In this document: positions 35,521-48,356 of the stretch, in pieces | Layout of the letters: the number at the start of each line of letters is the position of its first letter | Numbering within the stretch: position 1 is the first letter of the stretch | Source of the DNA: Tersicoccus phoenicis | Lineage (GTDB): Bacteria > Actinomycetota > Actinomycetes > Actinomycetales > Micrococcaceae | Length of the DNA stretch: 64,000 bases | Direction of reading: 5' to 3' | NCBI RefSeq assembly: GCF_001968835.1 | Contig: NZ_MRDE01000068.1 | Coordinates: 62,001-126,000 of the forward strand | The notes under the pieces: model-generated | Databases searched by the model: none | Told to the model about the DNA's origin: nothing | Seen by the model: only the letters and a program-made list of their open reading frames with translations | Translations under genes and position numbers: made by a program

Positions 35521-37407
35521 TCAGGCGGACGCGGTCTCCGGCGCGTACAGGTCGTCGATCGCGGCGGCGAAGTCCGCCACGACCGCGTGCCGCTTGACCT
35601 TCAGATTCTCGCTCAGGTGCCCGGACTCCAGGGAGAGCTCCGCGTCCAGCACGGCGAACCTGCGGATCCCCTCGGCGCGGGAGACCTGGGCGTTGGCCGC
35701 CTCGACCGCGTGCTGCAGGTGCTCCCGGACCCGCGGGTCGGTTGCCGCCTCGGCGCGGGTCAGGACCCCGAGTCCGTGCCGCGATGCGAACAGGGTGAGT
35801 TCCTCCTCGTCGAGGGTCAGCAGGGCAGTGACGTAGCTCCGCTTGTCGCCGACGACGACGGCCTGGTCGATCAGCGGGTCTCGGCGCAGCACCTCCTCGA
35901 GCGGGCCCGGTGCCACGTTCTTCCCGCCGGCGGTGACGATCAGGTCCTTGAGCCGACCGGTGACGGAGAGGAACCCGTCGTCGTCGAGCCGACCGACGTC
36001 CCCGGTGCGCAGGAAGCCGTCCCCGGGCCGCGGCGGTGCGAGGCCGTCCCGGGGATGCGCGGCGTCGTCCTCCTGTTCGCCGTGGTAACCGGCGAAGACG
36101 CCGACGCCGCGGATCAGCACCTCGCCGTCGTCGGCGATCCGCACCGTGGTGCCCGGCAAGGGGATCCCCACCGTACCGACCTTGGTGCTGGTGGGCACGT
36201 TCACCGCTGCCGGGGCCGTCGTCTCGGTCAGGCCGTAGCCTTCCAGCACGGTGATCCCGGCTCCGCGGAAGAAGTGGGTCAGCTGGGGGTCGAGAGCGCT
36301 CGCCCCGCAGATGGCGTAGGTCAGCGAGCCGCCGAGCGTCGCGCGCAGCCGGCCGTAGAACAGTCGGTCGAACAGGGCGTGCGCCGCCCGGAGCCGCAGC
36401 GGGATCACCGGCATCGCGGACGCCGGTCCGCGGTACCAGGCCCGCTCCTGCTCCAACTCCGACCACCGCACGGCGGTGCCCACCGCCGCGGCGAACGGCT
36501 TGCCCAGGCCCGCGTTCTCGGCCCGGCGTTGGGTCGCGGAGAAGATCTTCTCGAAGATCCGCGGCACGCCCAGCAAGAAGGTGGGAGCGAACGTCTCGAG
36601 GTCGCGCAGCAGGGTGCCGGTGTCGCTCACGTGCCCGACCTGCACCCTGCCAACCAGGCACATCACCTGCACCGCGCGGGCCAGGACGTGTGCCAGCGGC
36701 AGGAATATCAGGGTCCTGGCGTTCTCGCCGATCACCTCGGGCAGCACGGGGATGGTGTTGCGGGCCAGGACCGTGAAGTTGCCGTGGGTGATGATGCAGC
36801 CCTTGGGCCGGCCGGTCGTGCCGGACGTGTAGACCAGCGACGCGGGCGTGTCCAGGGTGTTGCTGGACCGGTGCGCCTCCAGCAACGCGTCGGCTACCGG
36901 CTCGCCGAGCAGACGCAGGTCCGAGAAGTCCGGCCCGTACCCGGCGTCGGACATCAGCCAGATACTCGGGCTGGAGCCGGCCTCCTCGGCGGCGGCCTGC
37001 ACCGCCCGACGCCGACCGCCGTCGGCGACGAACACGTGGCGCGCCCCGGAGTCCCGGAGGATCCAGGCGATCTGCGTGGGCGCGGAGGTCTCGTAGACGG
37101 GAACCGTGACGCCGCCGGCATACCAGATGGCGAAGTCGACCAGGGTCCACTCGTAGCTGGTGGGGGAGAACACGGCCACCGGGTCGGACGGTTTGAGGCC
37201 GGAGGCGATCAGCCCGCGGGCGAGGACCTTGACCTGATCCTCGAAGGCTCCGGCGGTCACGTCGGTCCATCCGTCCCCGGACCGGACCGCGTACAGGGGT
37301 GCCCACGGACTGCGCTGCGCCAGCTGTGCCAGCAGGTCCGTGGTGTTCGACTGGCGATCCACCGTGACCAGGAGCTCCGTGCTCGCTTCCTTGAAGGGGT
37401 GGCTCAC
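35521..37407 (-). CDS. fadD: Long-chain acyl-CoA synthetase (FadD15-like)
   Basis: 628 residues, an ANL-superfamily enzyme. ATP motif TPASLVYTSGTTGRPKG lies near residue 190, YGLTETTAPAAVN near 395, GDGFLRTGDVGRLDDDGFLSVTGR near 470, and the acyl-adenylating lysine is in the C-terminal SENLKVKRH. It activates fatty acids to acyl-CoA. Gene starts 16 nt after the pmt stop, so the two are probably cotranscribed. The 628-residue form with NFPISG-free N-terminus fits the FadD15 clade. Confidence 0.92.
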   Translation of the reverse strand: MSHPFKEASTELLVTVDRQSNTTDLLAQLAQRSPWAPLYAVRSGDGWTDVTAGAFEDQVKVLARGLIASGLKPSDPVAVFSPTSYEWTLVDFAIWYAGGVTVPVYETSAPTQIAWILRDSGARHVFVADGGRRRAVQAAAEEAGSSPSIWLMSDAGYGPDFSDLRLLGEPVADALLEAHRSSNTLDTPASLVYTSGTTGRPKGCIITHGNFTVLARNTIPVLPEVIGENARTLIFLPLAHVLARAVQVMCLVGRVQVGHVSDTGTLLRDLETFAPTFLLGVPRIFEKIFSATQRRAENAGLGKPFAAAVGTAVRWSELEQERAWYRGPASAMPVIPLRLRAAHALFDRLFYGRLRATLGGSLTYAICGASALDPQLTHFFRGAGITVLEGYGLTETTAPAAVNVPTSTKVGTVGIPLPGTTVRIADDGEVLIRGVGVFAGYHGEQEDDAAHPRDGLAPPRPGDGFLRTGDVGRLDDDGFLSVTGRLKDLIVTAGGKNVAPGPLEEVLRRDPLIDQAVVVGDKRSYVTALLTLDEEELTLFASRHGLGVLTRAEAATDPRVREHLQHAVEAANAQVSRAEGIRRFAVLDAELSLESGHLSENLKVKRHAVVADFAAAIDDLYAPETASA

Positions 37408-37423
37408 CCGTACACGCTCGCTT

Positions 37424-39175
37424 TCAGATCCAGCTGGGCATCCACATCCGCAGCCGCCATTGCTCGTAGGGGATCACCTCGGCCGTCCAGACCGGCAGGA
37501 AGAACGCGCTGAGCAGCAGCACGGTCGCCACGAACACCCCGACCACCACTATGCCCCACCGGCGGCGGGCGACCCGAACGCCGCGGTCGTCGGCGGTTCG
37601 CGCGGACCCGAGCACGGCCCCGGCGACCATGGTGAGGCCGAGGACGAGGAACGGTTCGAAGGAGAGGGCGTAGAAGAAGAAGGTGGTCCGGTCCGGGTAG
37701 AGGAACCACGGCAGGTAACCGGCAGCCACGCCCGCCAGGATGGCGCCGGCACGCCAGTCACGCCGCCCGATCCACCAGAACAGCAGGCCGATCAGGGCCA
37801 GGGCCGCCGCCCACCAGATCAGGGGGTTGCCGACGGACAGGATCGCCGACGAGCACTTCTGCACCTCGCAGCCCGCCACCGGGCCGGTGGGCGACTGGTA
37901 GTAGAACGACGTCGGCCGGCCCATCACGAGCCAGGTCCAGGGGCTCGCCTCATAGGGGTGCTCCGTGGTCAGGCCCCGATGGAACTGGTACGCCGTCACA
38001 TGGTAGTTCCACAGCGAACGCAGGGAGGACGGGATCCAGCCCCACGTCGCCGAGGGGTTCTGCTGCGCCCACTGCCGGCCCCAGGCGTCGCCCGAGAGGA
38101 ACCAGCCGGTCCAGGCGAACAGGTAGGTGACGAGGCCGACGGGGACGATCGCGACGAAGGCGAGCAACCCGTCCTTGACGATCCCGGCGCGGGCCCAGTG
38201 CACGATCCCGGCGAGCCGGCGGGCGTTCATGTCCCACAGCACCGTCATCAGACCGAAGACGGCGATGAAGGACAGCGCCGACCACTTGGTGCCCAGGGCG
38301 AGGCCCAGCAGCACGCCGGCGAGCAACCGCCACGGCCGCAGGCCCAGGAACGGCCCGGTCTCGAGCAGGGCGGGACGAGCGGAGGTGACGGTACCGAGAC
38401 TCGCGGCGGCCGTGTCCGAGAGTCGCCGCGCCAGCCGCCGTCGCCCGTCGTCCCGGTCCAGGAGCAGGGCGACGAAGGCGGCGAGGAGGAAGAAGGAGAG
38501 GAAGATGTCCAGCAGCCCCGTCCGGGAGAGCACCAGGTGGTGGCCGTCCACGGCCAGCAACAGTGCGGCGAATCCCGCCAGGACCCGCGACCGGAACAGC
38601 AGCCAGGCGGCGACGCCGATCAGCACGACGCTGAGCGTGCCGATCGCCGCGGCGCTGAACCGCCAGCCGAACCCGTTGTCGGTGCCGAACAGCCACATGC
38701 CGAACGCGATCAGCCATTTGCCGAGCGGTGGGTGCACGACGTACAGCGGGGTGCTCAGCGGCTGGGGACGGCCGGCGACGAACGCGTCGTTCGCGTTCTC
38801 CGGCCAGTTCCGTTCGTAGCCGCTCTGCAGCATCGAGTAGGCGTCCTTGACGTAGTACGTCTCGTCGAACACCAGGGCCCGCGGTTCAGCCAGTCGCACG
38901 AACCGGAGCAGGCCGCCGAGGACGGCAGCGACGGCGATCAGCAGCCACCCGACCCTCCCGGGACCGGCCGAGCCGGCGTCCGTCGGGGAACCGATCAGAC
39001 GCCACTTCAGTGCCGCATACGTCAGGGCCTCGCTCGGCGGCAGCACCAGGCGCCGGGGGTTGCCCCGGGTTCGAACGCCGCGCCGGGAGTCGCGATCCTG
39101 GTCCTGCGACGAGCCGCGAACCGCGGAACGAGTCGACGCCGGATCGGTCTCGGTCGGGCTCGCGGGGTGGCTCAC
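37424..39175 (-). CDS. pmt: Polyprenyl-phosphate-mannose-protein mannosyltransferase
   Basis: 583 residues. The start is a GTG placed 6 nt after TAGCAT (complement of 39182-39187), so leaderless. The GT39 hallmarks are [15 protein letters not shown] with the catalytic Asp-Glu in the first loop (about residue 95), [13 protein letters not shown], and about 11 membrane helices. It O-mannosylates secreted proteins from polyprenyl-P-mannose. Divergent from rsmI, as Rv1002c/Rv1003 (from memory). Confidence 0.94.
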   Translation of the reverse strand: MSHPASPTETDPASTRSAVRGSSQDQDRDSRRGVRTRGNPRRLVLPPSEALTYAALKWRLIGSPTDAGSAGPGRVGWLLIAVAAVLGGLLRFVRLAEPRALVFDETYYVKDAYSMLQSGYERNWPENANDAFVAGRPQPLSTPLYVVHPPLGKWLIAFGMWLFGTDNGFGWRFSAAAIGTLSVVLIGVAAWLLFRSRVLAGFAALLLAVDGHHLVLSRTGLLDIFLSFFLLAAFVALLLDRDDGRRRLARRLSDTAAASLGTVTSARPALLETGPFLGLRPWRLLAGVLLGLALGTKWSALSFIAVFGLMTVLWDMNARRLAGIVHWARAGIVKDGLLAFVAIVPVGLVTYLFAWTGWFLSGDAWGRQWAQQNPSATWGWIPSSLRSLWNYHVTAYQFHRGLTTEHPYEASPWTWLVMGRPTSFYYQSPTGPVAGCEVQKCSSAILSVGNPLIWWAAALALIGLLFWWIGRRDWRAGAILAGVAAGYLPWFLYPDRTTFFFYALSFEPFLVLGLTMVAGAVLGSARTADDRGVRVARRRWGIVVVGVFVATVLLLSAFFLPVWTAEVIPYEQWRLRMWMPSWI

Positions 39176-39272
39176 CCGTCCATGCTACGGGCCCGTCCCT
39201 GTGCGGTTCCCGGCGTGACGGCGAGTGTCGGGCTGCTCCGGCACACGCGACCGGCGGCCGTACGAACGCCCA

Positions 39273-39335
39273 GTGGGACAGTTTCTACCGATCGGGCGGC
39301 CCTGGACACCGCCTCGTCGGGAGGAACTGTCCCAC
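39273..39335. repeat. Dispersed palindromic intergenic element, copy 2
   Basis: 63 nt with perfect 11-bp inverted arms GTGGGACAGTT (39273-39283) and AACTGTCCCAC (39325-39335), in the 284-bp gap between divergent pmt and rsmI. Similar to 4011-4071 in arms and spacing. Confidence 0.65.
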
Positions 39336-39459
39336 CGGCGATGGGGCGCGCACCGGTACTCCATCGGCCCGGCGGCGCAATGAACGGCGGCGACCCCGGC
39401 GACCCGGCCCCGGTGCGCCGAACGGGGGCGACGCCCCCCGCGCGGGTAGCCTCGAGAAT

Positions 39460-40332
39460 GTGGAGCAGCGTGAGGCGACCGGCGGCGCCGCGGGGAGCGT
39501 CGGCGGCGGCATCGTCCTGGCGGCGACGCCGATCGGCAACCTGTCCGACGCGAGCGAACGGCTCCGTGACCTGCTCGCGACCGCCGACGTCGTCGCCGCG
39601 GAGGACACCCGCCGCCTGCACCGGCTGCTGCAGGGTCTCGGCGTCACGGTCACCGGCACGGTGACGAGCTACCACGAGCACAACGAGGCCAGCCGCACCC
39701 CCGAGCTGCTCGAGGCGGCACGGTCGGGCGCCACCGTCCTGATCGTCACCGACGCCGGCATGCCCGCCGTCTCCGATCCCGGGTTCCGGCTGGTCAGTGC
39801 GGCCGTGCGGGAGGACGTGCCGGTCACCGTCGCCCCCGGTCCGTCCGCCGTGCTCGCCGCCCTCGCCCTGTCGGGCCTGCCCACCGACCGGTTCTGCTTC
39901 GAGGGTTTCCTGCCACGGAAGTCGGGAGAGCGCGCCACCCGGTTGGCCGAGCTGGCGACCGAACCGCGAACGATGGTCTTCTTCGAGGCCCCGCACCGGG
40001 TGGAGGCGATGCTCGCGGCCCTGGCTGAGGCGTTCGGCCCGGGCCGGGAGGCGGCCCTGGCCCGGGAGCTGACCAAGCTGCACGAGGAGATCCGGCGCGG
40101 GTCCGTGACGGCCCTGCTGACCGGCACCCGGCAGGACCCGCCGCGCGGGGAGATCGTCGTCGTCGTCGCCGGCGCCCCGCCCGCTCCGGCGGTGTCTCTG
40201 GACGACGCGCTCGCCGAGGTGACCGCGCTGCGTGCGAGCGGAACACGCCTGAAGGATGCGGCGGCGCAGGTCGCGGCGAGCACCGGGCTGAGCCGCCGGG
40301 ACCTGTACGAGGCGGCCCTGCGCCGGCCCTGA
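39460..40332 (+). CDS. rsmI: 16S rRNA (cytidine1402-2'-O)-methyltransferase
   Basis: 290 residues from the GTG 7 nt after TAGCCT (39447-39452), so leaderless. The tetrapyrrole-methylase fold is clear: [58 protein letters not shown] and [12 protein letters not shown]. Methylates the ribose of C1402 in the ribosomal P site. An N-terminal 18-residue extension and a helical C-terminal domain ([23 protein letters not shown]) are present. Confidence 0.95.
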   Translation: MEQREATGGAAGSVGGGIVLAATPIGNLSDASERLRDLLATADVVAAEDTRRLHRLLQGLGVTVTGTVTSYHEHNEASRTPELLEAARSGATVLIVTDAGMPAVSDPGFRLVSAAVREDVPVTVAPGPSAVLAALALSGLPTDRFCFEGFLPRKSGERATRLAELATEPRTMVFFEAPHRVEAMLAALAEAFGPGREAALARELTKLHEEIRRGSVTALLTGTRQDPPRGEIVVVVAGAPPAPAVSLDDALAEVTALRASGTRLKDAAAQVAASTGLSRRDLYEAALRRP

Positions 40333-40484
40333 CCCTGATCGTGCACCCGCACCAGCCGACCCCGTCCGACCCGACCGGATGCACATGGACAGGCCCCGGT
40401 GCCGCCCGTAGCGTGGGGCCGACGACCGCGGCCGCGTCGCCGTCGGTCGGACACCACCCGAGCCGGACATCGAAGGAGAGTGCC

Positions 40485-41975
40485 GTGGTCGCCACCATCG
40501 CCGAACGTGAGAAGGAGCTCCTCGACCGAGTTCCCACCGGACTGCTGATCGGCGGCCGGTGGCGGGACGCCACCGGCGGTGCGACCTTCGACGTCGAGGA
40601 CCCCGCCACCGGCCGCACCCTGCTGGCCCTCGCCGACGCGGGTCCCGAGGACGGCAAGGCCGCCCTCGACGCCGCCGTCGCGGCGCAGGAGAGCTGGGCC
40701 CGCACCGCGCCGCGGGAACGCAGTGACATCCTCCGCCGCGCCTTCGACGCGGTCACCGCCCGCGCGGACGAGTTCGCCCTGCTGATGACCCTCGAGATGG
40801 GCAAGCCGCTGGCCGAGTCGAAGGGCGAGGTCACCTACGGTGCGGAGTTCCTGCGCTGGTTCTCCGAGGAGGCGGTGCGCGCCTTCGGCCGCTACTCCGC
40901 CTCGCCGGAGGGCACGTTGCGGGTGCTGACCGTGAAGAAGCCGGTCGGGCCCTGCCTGCTGATCACCCCCTGGAACTTCCCCCTCGCGATGGCCACCCGC
41001 AAGGTCGCGCCCGCCATCGCGGCCGGCTGCACCATGGTCCTCAAGCCGGCCAATCTCACCCCGCTGACCTCCCAGCTGTTCGCGCAGGTGCTGCTCGACG
41101 CCGGCCTGCCGGCGGGCGTGCTCAACGTCATCCCCACCACCCGTGCCGGCGACGTCACCGGCCCCTTGATCAAGGACAGCAGGCTGCGCAAGCTCTCCTT
41201 CACCGGGTCGACGCCGGTCGGCCGTCGGTTGCTCGCCGACGCCGCCGACAACGTGCTGCGCACCTCGATGGAGCTCGGCGGCAACGCCCCGTTCCTCGTG
41301 TTCGAGGACGCCGACGTCGACGCCGCCGTCGCCGGTGCGATGGCCGCCAAGATGCGGAACATGGGCGAGGCGTGCACCGCGGCGAACCGGTTCCTCGTGC
41401 ACCGGGACGTCGCGGAGGCCTTCAGCACGGCGCTCGCCGGGAAGATGAAGGCCCTCACCCTGGGCCGTGGCACCGAGGAGTCCACGACGGTCGGCCCGCT
41501 GATCGACGCGAAGAGCCGGGACAAGGTCGACGAACTGGTGTCCGCCGCCGTGAGCTCCGGCGCGAAACCCCTCGTGGGGGGTGCCCCGGCCGAGGGCGAC
41601 GGCTACTTCTACCAGCCCACGGTGCTCACCGACGTGCCCGCGGACAACCGGATCCTGCAGGAGGAGATCTTCGGGCCGGTCGCGCCGATCACCGTGTTCG
41701 ACGACGAGGACGAGGCCGTGCGGCTGGCCAACGCCACCGAGTACGGGCTGGCCGCGTACGTGTTCACCCGCGACCTGGGCCGTGGCCTGCGGATCGGCGA
41801 ACGGCTCGAGGTCGGCCTGCTGGGGCTGAACGCCGGCGTCATCTCCAACGCGTCGGCCCCGTTCGGCGGCGTCAAGCAGTCCGGCATGGGCCGCGAGGGT
41901 GGGCCGGAGGGCCTGTCCGAGTACCTCTCCACCCAGTACGTCGGTATCAGCGACCCCTGGGCCGACCGGGCCTGA
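40485..41975 (+). CDS. gabD: NAD(P)-dependent succinate-semialdehyde dehydrogenase
   Basis: 496 residues from a GTG preceded by GAAGGAGAG. ALDH fold with TPWNFPLAMATRKVAPAIAAGC, SFTGSTPVGRRLL, the general base in MELGGNAPFLVF, and catalytic Cys in GEACTAANRF. The GabD-like ends (SGMGREGGPEGLSEYLSTQY) support succinate semialdehyde as substrate, feeding the TCA cycle. Its 3' end overlaps the convergent transglutaminase gene by 29 nt. Confidence 0.87.
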   Translation: MVATIAEREKELLDRVPTGLLIGGRWRDATGGATFDVEDPATGRTLLALADAGPEDGKAALDAAVAAQESWARTAPRERSDILRRAFDAVTARADEFALLMTLEMGKPLAESKGEVTYGAEFLRWFSEEAVRAFGRYSASPEGTLRVLTVKKPVGPCLLITPWNFPLAMATRKVAPAIAAGCTMVLKPANLTPLTSQLFAQVLLDAGLPAGVLNVIPTTRAGDVTGPLIKDSRLRKLSFTGSTPVGRRLLADAADNVLRTSMELGGNAPFLVFEDADVDAAVAGAMAAKMRNMGEACTAANRFLVHRDVAEAFSTALAGKMKALTLGRGTEESTTVGPLIDAKSRDKVDELVSAAVSSGAKPLVGGAPAEGDGYFYQPTVLTDVPADNRILQEEIFGPVAPITVFDDEDEAVRLANATEYGLAAYVFTRDLGRGLRIGERLEVGLLGLNAGVISNASAPFGGVKQSGMGREGGPEGLSEYLSTQYVGISDPWADRA

Positions 41976-44465
41976 CGACGGGGCGCAACAGCGACCGCGG
42001 CGCGATCGCCGCACGCCAGCGGGACCGCCGGGACAGCGGTCGCCGTAGCGCGGCGCGGAGTTCCTCCACGTCGGAGGCCCGGACGCGACCGGTGTCGGCG
42101 TCGCCCCCGTCAGGAGAGCCGGTGACGACGCCGGGGGCCGGCCGTGCTCCGGCCGCCACCGGCGGGCCGTACCGGGTCCGTTCGACCGCCGTGACCACCC
42201 GGTTCGCCGCCGGCAGCCCGCCCGACGCCGTGTCCGAGGGTGACCCGAGCCGGGAGAGGAAACCACGGGGGGTCTCGTGGGCCCCGGGCCCGCGACCGAC
42301 GTCGACGGCCGTGTCGACGACCTCCCGCCAGGCGGCCTGGGCGGCGATCCCGTCGTCGGCGGTGCGCACGAGGCCCAGTCGGCGGCGCCGCCGGGCCACG
42401 CGGATGAGCGCCGGCACCGTCAGGAGCGCCGCCAGCAGGATCACACCCGCGGCCAGGCCCGCGGGCCACGGCGAGCTGGCGGCGGTGGCCTCGGCCGGGT
42501 CGCCGCCCGGTGCGGGCGTGGCCGGAGGGGTCTCCGGCGCGGTGGGTGCCGGTGCGTTCGCCTGCCGGCGGGGGTCCTCGTTGCCGTTCGGCGACGCGGT
42601 GGTGCCGCTGCCGGGGGTGATGGTGTAAGCGGGCACGACGCCGCGCCCGGGCGTCGGCTCGAACGGGACCCAGCCGTAGTTCTCGAACCAGAGCTCCGGC
42701 CACGCGTGCGCGTCCCGGGAGTCCGAGGCGAAGGTCCGCCATTGCTGACCGCTCGGCGCCCGGTTGACGTCGCCGACCGGGTCCTCCGCCGTCCGCCCCG
42801 GCGCCAGTCCCACGACGATCCGGCTCGGAATGCCCATGGCCCGGGCGAGTACCGCCATCGTGGACGCGAAGTGCACGCAGTAGCCCTCGCGCTGGGTGAG
42901 GAACTCCCCGACGATCCGGATCCCGGTGCCGTCGTAGCCCTTGCGCCCGGGTGCGTCGAGGGAGTAGGTGAAGTCCCCGCCACGCAGGAACTGTTGGATG
43001 GCCAGGCCGCGGGCGAAGTGGTCCGGGGTGGTGGCGGCGATCCGGTCCGCGGTCTGGGTGATCACCGCCGGCATCTTCGCGGGCAGCTGCAGGAAGGATG
43101 CCATCGAGGCGGGGACCCGGTTGGGCGAGTCGAGTAGCCCCTGCCGGGTCAGGGTGGGACTGACGATCTGGGTGGTGTACTCGGCCGACCGGTAGCCGCG
43201 CCCGTCCGCGCTGCGCACGTCCCCGGTCGTCGGGTTCACGACCCAGCTGCCCTCCGTGGTGCCGATGAACCGGGAGTTCTGCGGTACCGGCAGCCACGGC
43301 ATGGCGTAACCGCTGATGAGCACGCGGGCGTAGTCGGTGCGGCCGGCGGCGCCGGGCGAGTCGTCGGTCAGCGTGTTGCGTAGCGGCTGGTAGGAACGGG
43401 GGTCCGGGTCGGGGCCCCACTGGCTGCCGTCCAGGTTCGTGATCGTCGACATCCTCAGGTAGACCGGCCCGTCCGCGGTCGTCGAGTACCGCACTTCGCC
43501 CCGTCCGGCCTGCGGTGTTTTCAGGTCGTCGCCGAGCCGGATCAGGGGACTGACGCGGTCGTCGGGCTCGACCAGCCGCAGCCGGGTGCCGTGCGGGAAG
43601 ATGCCCGCCGTGAAACCGGGGATGGCGGCGGGGACCGCCAGGGAGGCGACCAGCACGACGACGCACAGGATCGCCGTCGAGACCCATCCGGCCGGCGCCG
43701 AATCGGTGGCACCGGACCCCGGACCGCTCTCGGTCCGCTTCGGGCCCTGTCCCGCCCCGACTCGCTCGCCCCCGGTTCTCTGCGCACCGGTGAGGGGTGC
43801 CGCTGCCTGCGCCTCGCGACGGAGCGCCCACGCGTGCCCGGTGGCCAGGACCAGCAGGTAGCCGGCCGCCGCGCCGGCGAAGCCGGTCACCTCGATGCTG
43901 TCCGGCCGCATCAGCGCCGGCACCAGCAGCAGCGCCACCAGGGGCACCCCACCGAGCGCCGGCATCCGCAGGCTGAAGGTGATGGCCTCGATCACGAGGC
44001 CGACCAGGCCCGCGGCGAGCGAGAACAGCAGCAGGAGCCCGGTGTCGGCCTCGACCGGGATCGCGGACGTACGGACCAGGTCGGAGGTCGCCGCCAGGGC
44101 GTCACCCGCCGCGGCCAGGGTGCTTCCCGTGGGCAGCACCCCGAACAGGGTCGTGCTCGGGAAGTACACGGCGCTGACGGCCGCCACCAGCACGACCGCG
44201 CCGGTGACGGTCACCAGTCCGTCCGGTGCCCGGAACACACGCAGCGCGGCGACCGGCACCAGCGCGACGGCGGTGCACACGAGCACCGGGACCAGCCACG
44301 CCTGCCCCAGCAGCACCCCGGTGACCGGCAGCAGCGTGAGTCCGACGGCGACCAGGACGACGAGCGGGGGAACCGCGCCGCGGAGATCCGGGCGGCCGCG
44401 ACGGGCCCGGCTGCGGGCGTCGTCCGGGGCCGCCTCGGGGCCGGCCGGCCGGGTACCGGTAACGG

Positions 44466-44469
<4 letters not shown>
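41947..44469 (-). CDS. TgpA-like transglutaminase membrane protein (DUF3488)
   Basis: 840 residues from the ATG at 44469, which overlaps the DUF58 gene stop by 4 nt. Six N-terminal helices, then an extracytoplasmic transglutaminase-like domain with the Cys-His-Asp triad in REGYCVHFASTMAVLARAMG, DAHAWPELWFENYG and PFEPTPG, then a Pro-rich linker, one helix and a cytoplasmic DUF4129-like tail. Member of the widespread moxR-DUF58-tgpA operon of unknown physiology. Confidence 0.9.
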
Positions 44470-46157
<1,688 letters not shown>

Positions 46158-46190
46158 GGGGTGCCGTTCCCGTCCGCCGGGCCCGCCGGC

Positions 46191-47177
46191 TCAGCCGCGG
46201 CCCGACTCGACCGGCACGGACCCGAGGATGGCGTCCAGGATCTGCGCCACCCCGGCGTCGGGATCGGTCGACCGCCGTACCGGCACCAGCCGGTGGGCGA
46301 GCACGGTCGACGCCAGCCGAGCGACGTCGTCGGGCAGCACGTAGTCCCGACCCGAGAGCGCGGCCTCGGCCTTCGCCGCGCGCAGCAGGTGCAGCAGGGC
46401 GCGAGGACTCGCGCCGAGCGCCAGGCCGGCGTGCGCCCGCGTCGCCGTCCCGATCCGCACCACGTAGGCGTGCACCGCGTCGGAGACGTACACCGCCCGC
46501 ACCTGCCGGATCAGGGACCCGACCTCGTCCAGACCGATCACCGGCCGCAGATCCTCCAGCGGCGAGGCCGCCTGGTGGGTCCGGAGCATGGTCACCTCGG
46601 CGGACTCGTCCGGATAGCCGAGAGCCACCCGCGCCATGAACCGGTCCCGTTGCGCCTCCGGCAGCGCGTAGGTGCCCTCCATCTCCAGGGGATTCTGCGT
46701 CGCGACCACCATGAACGGTTCGGGCAGGGAATGGGTCACGCCGTCGGCGGTGACCTGCCGTTCCTCCATGCATTCGAGCATCGCCGACTGGGTCTTCGCC
46801 GAAGCCCGGTTGATCTCGTCGGCGATGACCAGGTGGGCGAACACCGGGCCGGGCCGGAACTCGAACGCGGTGGTGCGCTGGTCGAAGATGGACACCCCGG
46901 TCACGTCCGAGGGCAGCAGGTCCGGGGTGAACTGGATCCGGGTGACCGTCGCGTCGACGGTGCGCGCCAACGAGCGGGCCAGCAGGGTCTTGCCGACCCC
47001 GGGAACGTCCTCGAGCAACAGGTGGCCTTCGGCGAGCAACACCGTCAACGCGGTGCGCGCCGCCGCGGCCTTGCCGTCGATGACCGTGCCGATCGCGTCG
47101 AGCACCGCCGTCGTCAGTGCTGCGAAGGGCGCCTCGGTCAACTCGGCCGCGGTGCCGGGGTGGGCGTTGGTCGCCAT
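46191..47177 (-). CDS. MoxR family AAA ATPase
   Basis: 328 residues from the ATG at 47177. Walker A in EDVPGVGKTLLARS, Walker B LVIADEINRAS, sensor 1 VVATQNPLEMEGTYALPEAQRDRFM, sensor 2 near the C-terminus (SPRALLHLLRAAKA). MoxR ATPases act as chaperones for metal insertion or complex assembly; here with DUF58 and a transglutaminase protein. Divergent from tatD. Confidence 0.93.
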   Translation of the reverse strand: MATNAHPGTAAELTEAPFAALTTAVLDAIGTVIDGKAAAARTALTVLLAEGHLLLEDVPGVGKTLLARSLARTVDATVTRIQFTPDLLPSDVTGVSIFDQRTTAFEFRPGPVFAHLVIADEINRASAKTQSAMLECMEERQVTADGVTHSLPEPFMVVATQNPLEMEGTYALPEAQRDRFMARVALGYPDESAEVTMLRTHQAASPLEDLRPVIGLDEVGSLIRQVRAVYVSDAVHAYVVRIGTATRAHAGLALGASPRALLHLLRAAKAEAALSGRDYVLPDDVARLASTVLAHRLVPVRRSTDPDAGVAQILDAILGSVPVESGRG

Positions 47178-47279
47178 GAAGTCTCCGCTCGTCCCGACGC
47201 GGCACCCGCACCGCCCGGTGGGCGTGCACGGCCGCGATCGGTCCAGCCTACCCAACCACCCGCTGGCTACGCTGGGCCC

Positions 47280-48317
47280 ATGGTCTCCTCCTCCGCTCCT
47301 CGGCCGTCCGCGACCGACCAGGCCCCGCCCGAGTACCGGGCGGTTCCGACGGCCGGGACGGGGCCGGTCGACAGCGACGGAGAAGACAGCGCCGGAGAAG
47401 ACAGTGCCGGGGCCGGCGCCGGACGACGGCGCAGGTCGACCGGGGAGAACGGCCGGTCCCGCCGGCTCACCTACCCCCCCGCCCCCGAGCCGCTCCCGTT
47501 GCCCGTGCTGGACAACCACACGCACCTCGACTTCCACGACGGCCTCGTCGAGGTGGGGGTCGCCGCCGCCCTGGACGCCGCCGAACGGGTGGGCGTCGCC
47601 GGTGCCGTGCAGGTCGGTTGCGACCTGGCGTCCTCCCGGTTCACGGTCGCCGCGCTCGAGCAGGACCCCCGACTGCTCGGGGCCGTCGCCATCCACCCCA
47701 ACGACGCCGTCCGCTACGCGGGCCGGGGCGAGCTCGACACCGCCCTGGCCGAGATCGAGGCGCTCGCCGGCCACCCCCGGGTCCGCGCGATCGGGGAGAC
47801 GGGACTGGACTACTTCCGCACCCGGCGCGAGGACGCCGCGCCGCAGCACGCCTCGTTCCGCCGCCACCTGGACCTCGCCTGCCGGCTGGGCAAGGCCCTG
47901 CAGATCCACGACCGGGACGCGCACGACGACGTCGTCGCGATCCTGCGGGAGGAGCCGGAGCCTCCCGCCGTCGTGTTCCACAGTTTCTCCGGCGACGGCG
48001 AGCTGGCCCGGCTGTGCAACGAGCGCGGCTGGTACATGTCGTTCTCCGGCACCGTCTCCTTCGGCAACGCCGACCCCCAGCGCGAGGCCCTGCGGATCGC
48101 TCGTCGTGACCTCGTCCTGGTGGAGACCGACGCCCCGTTCCTTACCCCGCATCCCCACCGCGGTCGTCCCAACGCCAGCTACCTCATCCCCGTCACGGTG
48201 CGGTCGATGGCGGAAACGCGCGGTGCCGATCTGGCCGAACTGTGCGCCGACCTGCGGGCGAACACCGAACGCGTGTACGGGTCCTGGCAGCCCGTTCCCG
48301 TCGGCCGCACCACATGA
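47280..48317 (+). CDS. tatD: TatD family metal-dependent hydrolase (DNase)
   Basis: 345 residues, with the ATG 6 nt after TACGCT (47268-47273), so leaderless. A disordered head of about 70 residues is followed by the TIM barrel with metal ligands in DNHTHLDFHD, GETGLDYF, IHDRDAHDD, FHSFSGD and ETDAPFLTPHPHRG. TatD proteins are 3'-5' DNases/quality-control hydrolases. Located before the Rpf-like gene and rsmA as in mycobacteria. Confidence 0.93.
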   Translation: MVSSSAPRPSATDQAPPEYRAVPTAGTGPVDSDGEDSAGEDSAGAGAGRRRRSTGENGRSRRLTYPPAPEPLPLPVLDNHTHLDFHDGLVEVGVAAALDAAERVGVAGAVQVGCDLASSRFTVAALEQDPRLLGAVAIHPNDAVRYAGRGELDTALAEIEALAGHPRVRAIGETGLDYFRTRREDAAPQHASFRRHLDLACRLGKALQIHDRDAHDDVVAILREEPEPPAVVFHSFSGDGELARLCNERGWYMSFSGTVSFGNADPQREALRIARRDLVLVETDAPFLTPHPHRGRPNASYLIPVTVRSMAETRGADLAELCADLRANTERVYGSWQPVPVGRTT

Positions 48318-48356
48318 GCGACGGCCGGCCCCGACGGGCGTCCGGCAGGGGTGCGG

